Source: Flavobacterium shii
GTDB taxonomy: Bacteria > Bacteroidota > Bacteroidia > Flavobacteriales > Flavobacteriaceae
DNA length: 64,000 nt
Reading direction: 5' to 3'
Assembly: GCF_025847235.1 (NCBI RefSeq)
Contig: NZ_JAOZEW010000024.1
Span: 31,932 to 95,931 of the forward strand
The notes below the pieces were generated by a model. That model searched no databases. It was not told the DNA's origin and was given only the letters and a program-made list of their open reading frames with translations. A program made the translations under genes and the position numbers. Shown here in pieces: positions 7,870 through 15,554 of the stretch (positions are counted from its first letter, which is position 1; the number at the start of each line of letters is the position of its first letter).

Positions 7870-9983
7870 TATTGTGGCTGATGTGCTGGTTTTAATAAGT
7901 CATTTACCGTTTTTACAGGATTAAAAGTAATTATCGGTACAGCAACAAAAACTGTTAGCCAATTTGCCATTGCTCCATTCCATAACCCTGGTAATTCGTA
8001 TCCTTTTACGATATTTTTATCTGTACTTTTCTCAACTATAAAACCACTATTATGATTTACAAATTGCTGCAAATCAAAATTTTCATTTCTATAGTTTTTA
8101 ATTCCGCAAACTAAATCGACTGGATTAAAATGAGTTGCATTTGCTAAAATTGCTGCCTGCCCTTTATCAGTTAAATCTACCTGAGATGTTTCGACAATTT
8201 GAAGCGATATTGCTCCATTTTCATCCTTAATCCAAAATGGACCTCCACCCGGTTCTCCTTCATTTTTCACCATTCCACATACACGAATTGGTCTATTTAG
8301 CACTTCTTTTATTCTACTTTTTTTATTTTCAAAAGTCAGCTTCTCAAAATCATTCTCTAATTCTATATTTAGATTTTGCTTTAAGAAAAAAGCTGCCTCA
8401 GCAATCTTTTCTTCGGTTATTTTATGACTTTCTATATCTTTTAAATAACCAAAAACCTTATGTTGTAATTCTATTAAAATACCTGCTAAAGCTTTTTTAT
8501 ATAAAGCAATTTTCTCGATATGGTTCTGGATTACATTATCTATATTCTTAATAAAAATAACATCTGCATCTAAGTTATTCAAATTTTCTATCAAAGCACC
8601 ATGTCCTCCTGGTCTAAACACCAATTTTCCATCATTACTTCTTACTGGCTTATTATCTAAATCAACCGTAATCGAATCAGTACTTTTATTTTGATAAGAA
8701 TAACTAATTTCAACCTTTGTTCCTGATTCTTCTTCAATTTTTGTTTTTACAGCTGCAACACAACTCTCAAACTGACGTTGGTGAATTTCTGAAACTGTAA
8801 AATGTAAATTCGACACCGAATTTGAAGTAGCATAATAAGCACATTCGTGCAAATGTTCCTCAATAGGATTTGCAATATGAGCCTCATATTGATGGAATGG
8901 TAAAACTGCTTTTGGTTTATTTGCAAAATCAAAATAGTCTGAAGCCAATAGCATTTTTATAAAATAATAATTTTTATAGTCTCTATTTAAAGAATCAAAA
9001 TCAGGATATATTTCTTTTAGTTTATTATGTAAAACTTCAAAAAAAGGAAATTTATCCATCCCCACGATAAAAAGAGATAATTGGCTTTCTTTTTTTCTGT
9101 TGATATAAGCATTGATACTTTCTTTTTCGATATCAAAATCATTAAGAAAAGTATTCAAAAATTTAAACATTCTACTTGCGGCCCCAGATGCTGGAACGAA
9201 TTTTTTTAGTTTTAAGTTCGATTTATTAGCATCAAAAAAAGCTGCTTTTACTTCAAAATCAGTTTCGGACAAATCCAGAATCCCGCTTAAAACTGTTGCT
9301 GGACTTATTAAATTACTTTTATTAATTCCGTTTTTAAAAATCGATAATTGTTTCTTTATTTTTTCAAAAGAAATACCATGCTCATAAATCTGTACAAAAT
9401 CGGCAGAAGTGAATCCTAATTCTTTGGCAAGTGCCAAATTATTGATGATTTCTACAGCATTAGCCAAACGTAATTCTTTATTTCCCGAAAGGGTTATAAA
9501 AGGCTTATTGGTATTGATTAATGTCTCTTTAAAAATAGAAAAAACAGATTCTCGCTCATTTGGAGTATCCCGTATATCATCCTTTTCCCAAGGAACATCT
9601 ATATCAGTAAGAAAGAACAAATCATATTCGTGTTCCTGAGCTGCTTCATTTAACAATGGATTACAAAAACCATAATACATCTCCGAGAACACTTTTGTAA
9701 CCATAAGATTAGTATCGCAAAACAAATATTTGTTTGCCAAAGCTAATTTCTCATTTTCTAATTTAGTTTGCCCATAGGCAATCGGCATCATATCTTCTTC
9801 TACGCAAATATGCTGATTCTCTTCCCATCTTTCCTGAAGATAATCACGTGCAAACTCAGGAACCCACTCCGTTTCATAATACGAGGCAAGTTGCTTAGCC
9901 AAAGTTGTTTTACCAGTACTCTCGGGACCGAACAAAGCAAATTTTAATATTCTTGTATCTTGTTGTTTAAGATTTTCTTCCAT
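7869..9983 (-). CDS. NadR-like P-loop kinase fused to DUF4301 domain
   Basis: About 704 residues from ATG at 9983. The longer reading from 10133 would add 50 non-homologous residues lying inside pnuC, so it is rejected. Residues 10-190 look like the ribosylnicotinamide-kinase domain of NadR: GPESTGKTT (Walker A, 19-27), VPEFARDYLQERW, IAYGQTKLENEKLA, FCDTNLMVTKVF and DIDVPWEKDDIRDT. The remainder, from about residue 205, matches DUF4301 (KFVPASGAASRMFK, VFRPGGHGALIENLN, CGMVKNEGEPGGGPFW). The gene starts inside the 3' end of pnuC (40-base overlap). It probably phosphorylates the nucleoside or vitamin brought in by the transporter. The role of DUF4301 is unknown. Confidence 0.75.
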   Translation of the reverse strand: MEENLKQQDTRILKFALFGPESTGKTTLAKQLASYYETEWVPEFARDYLQERWEENQHICVEEDMMPIAYGQTKLENEKLALANKYLFCDTNLMVTKVFSEMYYGFCNPLLNEAAQEHEYDLFFLTDIDVPWEKDDIRDTPNERESVFSIFKETLINTNKPFITLSGNKELRLANAVEIINNLALAKELGFTSADFVQIYEHGISFEKIKKQLSIFKNGINKSNLISPATVLSGILDLSETDFEVKAAFFDANKSNLKLKKFVPASGAASRMFKFLNTFLNDFDIEKESINAYINRKKESQLSLFIVGMDKFPFFEVLHNKLKEIYPDFDSLNRDYKNYYFIKMLLASDYFDFANKPKAVLPFHQYEAHIANPIEEHLHECAYYATSNSVSNLHFTVSEIHQRQFESCVAAVKTKIEEESGTKVEISYSYQNKSTDSITVDLDNKPVRSNDGKLVFRPGGHGALIENLNNLDADVIFIKNIDNVIQNHIEKIALYKKALAGILIELQHKVFGYLKDIESHKITEEKIAEAAFFLKQNLNIELENDFEKLTFENKKSRIKEVLNRPIRVCGMVKNEGEPGGGPFWIKDENGAISLQIVETSQVDLTDKGQAAILANATHFNPVDLVCGIKNYRNENFDLQQFVNHNSGFIVEKSTDKNIVKGYELPGLWNGAMANWLTVFVAVPIITFNPVKTVNDLLKPAHQPQ

Positions 9984-10567
9984 TCTAAATAAGCTGAAAT
10001 AGCCAAAATTGTAAAAATTAAATACTGGAATGATAACATTCCTAATCCACGGTAAGCATATAAAGGCACTACAATAATGTCGCCAATAATCCAAAGTGTC
10101 CAATTTTCTATTTTTTTCTTCGCCATATACCACATTCCTGTAAAGAATATGCCTGAGGCAAGAATATCAATATAATTGTCATTATGTATCTCGTAATCAA
10201 AAAATTTATAGATGCCGAAAACTACAAAAATTGTAATCAAAAACAAGGCAATACCTATTACCTTTTCTTTATCATTTGTACGGGTAATTGGTAAATTATC
10301 TTCTTGATTTGTTCCTTTTGCCCAGTTATACCAGCCATAAATACTCATAATCGAAAAATACCCATTAATCATCATATCGCCTAAATAACCTGCTATATAA
10401 AGCAAATAAACCGAGATTACTGTGGCTATTAATCCTGTAGGATATACCCAAATATTTTCTTTTTTGGCAAACCAAACACTCAAAATCCCAAAAACAAAAA
10501 CAAGAAACTCTAAGCCAATATGCCAAAGTGGAACATTTTTATATGCATTAAGAAAAAAATCAATCAT
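9944..10567 (-). CDS. pnuC: PnuC/PnuT-type vitamin transporter
   Basis: A 207-residue inner-membrane protein with about seven hydrophobic segments and the PnuC signature NGYFSIMSIYGWYNWAKG, plus W-rich motifs later (WTLWIIGDIIVVPLYAYRG). PnuC proteins are facilitators for nicotinamide riboside; the Bacteroidota relatives linked to TPP riboswitches (PnuT) are thought to carry thiamine. Here a NadR-like kinase follows with a 40-base overlap and a riboswitch-controlled receptor lies further downstream, so either substrate is possible. It is preceded by a GGGPS-family gene 33 bases upstream. Confidence 0.85.
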   Translation of the reverse strand: MIDFFLNAYKNVPLWHIGLEFLVFVFGILSVWFAKKENIWVYPTGLIATVISVYLLYIAGYLGDMMINGYFSIMSIYGWYNWAKGTNQEDNLPITRTNDKEKVIGIALFLITIFVVFGIYKFFDYEIHNDNYIDILASGIFFTGMWYMAKKKIENWTLWIIGDIIVVPLYAYRGLGMLSFQYLIFTILAISAYLEWKKILNNKIQEY

Positions 10568-10600
10568 TTAATTTATTTGTTTTTATTACTTAAACCAAGT

Positions 10601-11329
10601 TTAGGATTCAAAAAAATGAATATCATTTTCAAAAGCTGTTCCTATAACTACTAGGTCTGCTCCCGTTTCGTAAGCTTTATGAATTTGAGACAAAGCTACA
10701 ATTCCGCCGCCAACAATTACAGGGATATTTATATTTTGAGAAATCAATCGAATCATTTCTAAGGGAACGGCTTGCTTGGCTCCACTTCCAGCTTCTAGAT
10801 AAATTAATTTATTACCCAACATTTCGCCTGCTTGCGCTGTTGCTAATGCCAAATCGAGGTTTGCTCTATCTAGAGGTTTGGTTTTACTAACGCGTGCAAC
10901 TGCAGTTTCGTTTCCGCTTTCTATTAAAATATATCCTGTTGGAATAATTTCAAGATTCATTTTTTTAAGAATTGGCGCTGCCTGAACCTGATACTCGATT
11001 AAATAATCTGGATTCCTACCCGACAATAACGATAAAAATAGAATTGCATCGGCTTGTGGCGAAATTTGCGATGGATCTCCAGGGAAAATTATAACGGGCA
11101 AGGTTGTTTTTAATTTTAACTGAAAAACTAAATCTTCAAGAATTGTACTTTCTACCAAACTACCTCCTACAAAAATATGCGTAGCGGGTGATTGATTGAT
11201 TTTTTGTAGTAAGCCATCAAGATTTTTCCAATCAATTTTATCTGGATCCAAAAGAATTGCAAGTAATTTTCGATTCTCGATTTTGGCCAATCGTATTTGT
11301 TTGTATATGTCTTGTACTTTTTGTTCCAT
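10601..11329 (-). CDS. geranylgeranylglyceryl phosphate synthase family protein
   Basis: A TIM-barrel prenyltransferase of the PcrB/GGGPS family, about 242 residues from ATG at 11329. The longer reading from 11362 adds only a KTFTFTL stretch not expected in the family. Motifs: LAILLDPDK, HIFVGGSLVE, VIIFPGDPSQIS, ILFLSLLSGRNPDYL, YLEAGSGA and VIVGGGI-TGADLVVIGTAFE. It joins a polyprenyl diphosphate to glycerol-1-phosphate; Bacteroidota carry this archaeal-type enzyme with an unclear lipid product. It is first in the minus-strand block with pnuC and is divergent from the Crp/Fnr gene. Confidence 0.9.
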   Translation of the reverse strand: MEQKVQDIYKQIRLAKIENRKLLAILLDPDKIDWKNLDGLLQKINQSPATHIFVGGSLVESTILEDLVFQLKLKTTLPVIIFPGDPSQISPQADAILFLSLLSGRNPDYLIEYQVQAAPILKKMNLEIIPTGYILIESGNETAVARVSKTKPLDRANLDLALATAQAGEMLGNKLIYLEAGSGAKQAVPLEMIRLISQNINIPVIVGGGIVALSQIHKAYETGADLVVIGTAFENDIHFFES

Positions 11330-11382
11330 AACGAGCGTAAAAGTAAAAGTTTTTTTATGCAAGAGAACTATTTCGAATCAAT

Positions 11383-11390
11383 TATATTTG
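11383..11390 (+). promoter_or_regulatory. promoter -7 element of Crp/Fnr gene
   Basis: TATATTTG matches TAnnTTTG, 35 bases before the ATG of the Crp/Fnr-family gene. Confidence 0.5.
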
Positions 11391-11424
11391 TGTATTCGCT
11401 TTAACTAACGAAAGAAACAAACCT

Positions 11425-12021
11425 ATGATTGCTATTGAGTTACTAGAAAAATATGGTGCAATACAGAAAAACTTCACAAAAACAGCTGTTATTTTTAAAG
11501 AAGGAAAACTCCCTGCATACTATTTTCAGATCCTTTCGGGCGAAGTAAAAATGAATAATTATAATGATGATGGTCGGGAATTTATTCAGGGCATTTTTTA
11601 TAAAAACCAATCTTTTGGTGAACCTCCATTGTTCTTAAACCAAAATTATCCTGCTAGTGCTGTTGTTGTAGAAGATGCCGAAATACTTTGCGTTCCCAAG
11701 GAAAGTTTCATGAAATTACTAAATGAAAATCCCGCAATAAGTATTAAGATTATCGAGAACTTAGCACAACGTTTGTATTACAAATCGGTAATGGCTGCCG
11801 AGATATCTACCCATGAACCTGAACATCGTGTGCTAAGATTGATTGATTATGCTATTGCAAATTTTAATTTCAAAAAAGATTCAAACGGTTACCTCATCAA
11901 CTTTACCAGACAACAAATTGGCGATTTATCTGGCCTTCGGGTTGAAACTGTTATACGTGCTATAAAATCACTGGAGAAGAAAGGCGAATTAAAAATCATA
12001 AACAGAAAAGTGTATCGGTAG
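11425..12021 (+). CDS. Crp/Fnr family transcriptional regulator
   Basis: A 198-residue regulator with an N-terminal cyclic-nucleotide-binding-like domain (LSGEVKMNNYNDDGREFIQGIFYKNQ in two pieces) and a C-terminal winged helix (FTRQQIGDLSGLRVETVIRAIKSLEKKGEL). Only one Cys is present, so it cannot bind a Fnr-type iron-sulfur cluster, and the canonical cAMP-contact residues are not obvious. A small membrane protein and a truncated haemoglobin follow on the same strand. Its probable targets include these genes and its signal may be related to oxygen or nitric oxide; this is inference. Confidence 0.88.
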   Translation: MIAIELLEKYGAIQKNFTKTAVIFKEGKLPAYYFQILSGEVKMNNYNDDGREFIQGIFYKNQSFGEPPLFLNQNYPASAVVVEDAEILCVPKESFMKLLNENPAISIKIIENLAQRLYYKSVMAAEISTHEPEHRVLRLIDYAIANFNFKKDSNGYLINFTRQQIGDLSGLRVETVIRAIKSLEKKGELKIINRKVYR

Positions 12022-12068
12022 TTTTTGCTTTATGATTTGAGTCATAAATGTGAGATATATGCGGGCTG

Positions 12069-12076
12069 TAACTTTG
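12069..12076 (+). promoter_or_regulatory. promoter -7 element upstream of membrane protein/haemoglobin pair
   Basis: TAACTTTG matches TAnnTTTG, 20 bases before the ATG of the small membrane protein. It suggests the pair can be transcribed apart from the Crp/Fnr gene. Confidence 0.5.
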
Positions 12077-12096
12077 TTACTCTAAAATTATATATC

Positions 12097-12378
12097 ATGA
12101 CACTTTATAACTCAACATTCGAAAATTTCAATAAAAGTTACATTGGTTCTGCAACCATGGCAATTATAGGACAAAGCTGTCTTGGTGCTGCCGCCGCAAT
12201 GTTTGTTCTGGCTAACGGAACTTCGCTAATACAAATGATTCAGCTTGCAGTAATTGTATTTGCTAGTATCATTGCTAATACTTCTATTCTGGCACAAATG
12301 AGCCATAAAACGGTTTTTAATCTAATTATAACAAGCGTCTTTTTTAGTATCTTGTTTATTATTATAAATAACATTTAG
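12097..12378 (+). CDS. small integral membrane protein
   Basis: 93 residues from ATG at 12097. A longer frame from a TTG at 12025 would run through the putative promoter and is not preferred. About three hydrophobic helices are visible (IGSATMAIIGQSCLGAAAAM, MIQLAVIVFASIIANTSIL, FNLIITSVFFSILFIII). No enzymatic motif. It ends two bases before the truncated haemoglobin start, so the two are an operon. The function is not recognised; association with a haemoglobin and a Crp-like regulator suggests a role in respiratory or nitrosative adaptation. Confidence 0.75.
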   Translation: MTLYNSTFENFNKSYIGSATMAIIGQSCLGAAAAMFVLANGTSLIQMIQLAVIVFASIIANTSILAQMSHKTVFNLIITSVFFSILFIIINNI

Positions 12379-12380
12379 TA

Positions 12381-12770
12381 ATGAGAAAACAAATAGAAAA
12401 CAGAGAAGATATATCGCTTCTTGTAAACACTTTCTATACTAAAATAAGAGCCAATGATGAGATTGGCTTTTATTTTAATGATATGATTAAGGATTGGGAG
12501 GAGCACTTGGAGAAGCTAACTGATTTTTGGGAAACCAATTTATTTGCTGTCAAAAAATACAAAGGAGATCCTATTGAAGCGCACAATAAAGTCGATGATC
12601 ATTTTAACCATCAGATTACATCACATGAATTTGGAATCTGGATAAATATGTGGTTTGAAACGCTGGATAAACTTTTTGAAGGAGAAAATGTAGACACTCT
12701 TAAACGTAGAGCAAGAAAAATGAGCACGTTTCTTTATTTGAATATGTTTGAAAACCGCTCTAAGACTTAG
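12381..12770 (+). CDS. group III truncated haemoglobin
   Basis: A 129-residue single-domain globin of the group III truncated type. The opening DISLLVNTFYTKIRANDEIG-YF and FWETNLF are typical, and the proximal His lies in EAHNKVDDHFNHQI. Such proteins bind oxygen or nitric oxide in the cytoplasm. It follows the small membrane protein by two bases, and both lie directly downstream of a Crp/Fnr-type regulator that probably controls them. Confidence 0.92.
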   Translation: MRKQIENREDISLLVNTFYTKIRANDEIGFYFNDMIKDWEEHLEKLTDFWETNLFAVKKYKGDPIEAHNKVDDHFNHQITSHEFGIWINMWFETLDKLFEGENVDTLKRRARKMSTFLYLNMFENRSKT

Positions 12771-12975
12771 GTAATTATTACGCTAGGATTCGAACGTGGA
12801 TTATTACGCGAAGTTTCACAAAGAAAGCACGAGGGGACGCGAAGTTTTATTAAAATCACATACTGAAAACTGCCACTTTTTTAGCACGCAGATTTGGCTG
12901 ATTATTATCATTTTGATTTCCTCTGATTGATTACTGAGACTGAAAACTGGAACTGTTTTTCACTGAAACTAAAAA

Positions 12976-13608
12976 CTACTTCTCCAGCGCGTAGACTAAA
13001 GTAAAGTTTTCTATTTCTTCATAATACACTACAAAGTCTTTTATTAAATCATCAAAATGTAAGCTTGCTAATGTTTTACTTTCTTCTAATGAAAAGGGAT
13101 TTACACGAATGTGATCTTTAAAACTTATTCCTTTTTCGTTTCTTATTTTGAAGATCGCTTCTTTTGCTCCCCAGATTACGGTGAGTTTTTTTATGTATTC
13201 TTCTAACAAATCTGGATTTAAATAATCGAATTCTTTATCGACAAATTTGTCAGCGATTCTTAGGATTTTTTCACGTTGGAGTTCGATATCAATTCCTACG
13301 GTTTCTTCGCTAATAATTATTGCCGAAAAATTATGCGAATGCGTAATTGATATATGATTGTGGCAACTTAAATACGGTTTTCCGAATTGGTCATAATGCA
13401 AATCCAGATCGGTAAAACCTGCTTCTTGCATAAGCATACGAACACTTAAGAATCCTCGTTTATGCAAATCAGATTTCATTCCGTTTAAACGAAGCTGTGT
13501 TTTTTCTTTTAAAACTACTTTATCAAGCAACTCTTCGAAAGACTCGGTTATCTTCCAAATTAAAATTTGTGTTGTTGGGTTAAACTGTATTGTTTGATGT
13601 AAAGGCAT
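12976..13608 (-). CDS. 4'-phosphopantetheinyl transferase superfamily protein
   Basis: A 210-residue Sfp-type enzyme that transfers phosphopantetheine from CoA to carrier proteins. The magnesium-binding motifs VGIDIELQREK and WGAKEAIFK are both intact, and YLSCHNHISITHSHNFSAI is the usual CoA-contact region. The substrate carrier protein is not encoded nearby; a house-keeping acyl carrier protein or a secondary-metabolite synthase elsewhere is possible. It stands alone, flanked by gene-free spacers of about 200 and 400 bases. Confidence 0.9.
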   Translation of the reverse strand: MPLHQTIQFNPTTQILIWKITESFEELLDKVVLKEKTQLRLNGMKSDLHKRGFLSVRMLMQEAGFTDLDLHYDQFGKPYLSCHNHISITHSHNFSAIIISEETVGIDIELQREKILRIADKFVDKEFDYLNPDLLEEYIKKLTVIWGAKEAIFKIRNEKGISFKDHIRVNPFSLEESKTLASLHFDDLIKDFVVYYEEIENFTLVYALEK

Positions 13609-13800
13609 TCGTTTTAATTGTGAATTATGAGTTGTTAATTATAAATTATGCATGGTATTAAAAATACGAAAATATACTTTATGTTTTTTGAACCATTTAA
13701 GTGATGTAAGTCCATTTAAGTAAATTAATCCTTAAATTATATGAACTTAAATGACTTAGGTAATATACTTAGGTAAATTTTAAATATATCTGGTTTTTCT

Positions 13801-13893
13801 AGCCCTGATGGTAACGGCATCCTATTGTGGCGGTCCCGAAACTTCGGGAGGCGCAATAGATATAGTGGACAGCAGGAAATAGCTTCGAATAAA
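13801..13893 (+). ncRNA. structured intergenic element, flavo-1-like
   Basis: Nested stems can be drawn: an outer CCTG/CAGG, then CTATTGTG with CGCAATAG, capped by TCCCGAA with TTCGGGA. Conserved-looking single strands are GATGGTAACGGCATC and ATATAGTGGACAGC. The architecture recalls the short structured elements scattered in Flavobacterium spacers, possibly the flavo-1 RNA class; that name is from memory and unverified. A related copy lies at 17925-18040. Confidence 0.5.
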
Positions 13894-13978
13894 AACCATT
13901 TAGCTAATGTTCAAAAGATTAAGCAATTAAACATTTCACAAATCTTTTTAGAAAATAGTTAAATATAAAGTTATTACG

Positions 13979-13986
13979 TAAATTTG
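13979..13986 (+). promoter_or_regulatory. ahcY promoter -7 element
   Basis: TAAATTTG matches TAnnTTTG, 31 bases before the ahcY ATG. The resulting leader would be too short to hold a riboswitch. Confidence 0.55.
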
Positions 13987-14017
13987 CAAAAAATTTATAA
14001 TTACAAATATACTATAA

Positions 14018-15334
14018 ATGAGTACTACAACTACGCCTTTTGTGGCTTTCAAAGTAAAAGACATCTCTCTAGCGGCTTGGGGAAGAAAAGAAATTGAATT
14101 AGCTGAAGCTGAAATGCCAGGTTTAATGGCTCTTCGTGCTGAATATAAAGACGAACAACCTCTTGCAGGTGCTCGTATCGCTGGATGTTTACACATGACT
14201 ATCCAGACTGCAGTTTTAATCGAAACTTTAATCGCTCTTGGTGCAGAGGTTACTTGGTCTTCTTGTAACATTTTCTCTACTCAGGATCAGGCTGCTGCTG
14301 CTATTGCTGCTGCTGGAATTCAGGTTTATGCTTGGAAAGGTCTAGATGAGCAATCATTTGACTGGTGTATTGAGCAAACTTTATTCTTTGGTGAAGACAG
14401 AAAACCATTGAACATGATTCTTGATGACGGTGGAGATTTAACTAATATGGTTATTGACCGTTTCCCTGAATTGGTTCCTGGAATCAAAGGATTATCTGAA
14501 GAAACTACAACTGGAGTTCACAGACTTTACGAAAGAGTAAAAGCTGGAACTTTACCAATGCCTGCAATCAACATTAATGACTCTGTTACTAAATCTAAAT
14601 TTGATAACAAATACGGTTGTAAAGAATCTGCTGTAGATGCTGTACGTCGTGCAACTGACTTAATGTTAGCCGGAAAAAGAGTTATCGTTTGTGGATACGG
14701 TGATGTTGGAAAAGGAACTGCTGCTTCTTTTAGAGGTGCAGGATCTATTGTAACAGTTACTGAAATTGACCCAATTTGCGCTTTACAAGCTGCAATGGAC
14801 GGTTATGAAGTTAAAAAATTAAACACTGTAATTGCTAATGCTGATATCATCATTACAACTACTGGAAATAAAGATATCGTTCTTGGAGAGCACTTCGAGC
14901 AAATGAAAGACAAAACTGTTGTTTGTAACATTGGTCACTTTGATAACGAAATTGATATGGCTTGGTTAAACAAAAACCACGGTGCATCAAAAATCGAGAT
15001 CAAACCTCAGGTTGACAAATATACTATCGCTGGAAAAGATATCATCATCTTGGCTGAAGGTCGTTTAGTAAACCTTGGTTGTGCTACAGGTCACCCAAGT
15101 TTTGTAATGAGTAACTCATTTACAAACCAAACTTTAGCTCAAATCGAATTATGGAAAAACAGCGCTGCTTACAACAATGACGTTTATATGTTACCAAAAC
15201 ATTTAGATGAAAAAGTTGCTGCTTTGCACTTAGCTAAATTAGGCGTTGAACTTGAAGTTTTACGTGATGATCAAGCTGCTTATATTGGTGTTCCAGTAGA
15301 AGGTCCTTTCAAACCAGAATACTACAGATACTAA
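14018..15334 (+). CDS. ahcY: adenosylhomocysteinase
   Basis: A 438-residue cytoplasmic enzyme that splits S-adenosylhomocysteine to adenosine and homocysteine, recycling the product of methyl transfer. Seen: GCLHMTIQTAVLIETL, WSSCNIFSTQDQAAAAIA, the NAD-binding GYGDVGKGTAASFRGAG, CNIGHFDNEIDM and the C-terminal KPEYYRY tail required for subunit contacts. Full length. Codon usage and the strong promoter/terminator pair suggest a highly expressed single gene. Confidence 0.98.
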   Translation: MSTTTTPFVAFKVKDISLAAWGRKEIELAEAEMPGLMALRAEYKDEQPLAGARIAGCLHMTIQTAVLIETLIALGAEVTWSSCNIFSTQDQAAAAIAAAGIQVYAWKGLDEQSFDWCIEQTLFFGEDRKPLNMILDDGGDLTNMVIDRFPELVPGIKGLSEETTTGVHRLYERVKAGTLPMPAININDSVTKSKFDNKYGCKESAVDAVRRATDLMLAGKRVIVCGYGDVGKGTAASFRGAGSIVTVTEIDPICALQAAMDGYEVKKLNTVIANADIIITTTGNKDIVLGEHFEQMKDKTVVCNIGHFDNEIDMAWLNKNHGASKIEIKPQVDKYTIAGKDIIILAEGRLVNLGCATGHPSFVMSNSFTNQTLAQIELWKNSAAYNNDVYMLPKHLDEKVAALHLAKLGVELEVLRDDQAAYIGVPVEGPFKPEYYRY

Positions 15335-15374
15335 ATCAATTTTAGATTTAAAACATTGTAAATCTTACATTTAT

Positions 15375-15404
15375 AAAAACCCTTGCAGAAATGTGAGGGT
15401 TTTT
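15375..15404 (+). terminator. ahcY intrinsic terminator
   Basis: AAAAACCCT pairs with AGGGTTTTT and is followed by a T-rich tail, 40 bases after the ahcY stop. Confidence 0.85.
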
Positions 15405-15554
15405 CATTTTTAGATCTTTTTTTCAAAATAAGTAAATCGTTTATTTTTAGGCGCAAAAACATTTATTATAAAAAAATTATACCTTTATAGAATAAGTACT
15501 TAATTTTAAAATAAAAATAAGTCTCAATTTCTCAAATACATAAACGTTGTAATC

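Larger units (their letters stand above)
13609..14017. other. gene-free spacer upstream of ahcY
   Basis: 409 bases with no credible reading frame. The left part is A/T-rich with simple repeats of the type AAATGACTTAGG and TATACTTAGG. The centre (13801-13893) holds a structured element described separately, and the right end holds the ahcY promoter. Confidence 0.7.

Noticed and set aside
9984..10133. N-terminal extension of the kinase-DUF4301 protein
   Set aside because: The 50 extra residues have no similarity to the kinase domain and are read through pnuC; the ATG at 9983 starts just before the domain.
12025..12096. TTG-started extension of the small membrane protein
   Set aside because: It runs through a promoter-like TAACTTTG and starts four bases after the Crp/Fnr stop; the ATG at 12097 gives a normal short leader.
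13609..14017. S-adenosylhomocysteine riboswitch upstream of ahcY
   Set aside because: The structured element lies upstream of the likely promoter and lacks the known SAH aptamer features; that class is not expected in this phylum.
13948..14271. Minus-strand open frame overlapping the ahcY start
   Set aside because: It lies opposite the strongly supported ahcY and its promoter, with composition expected of an antisense shadow.
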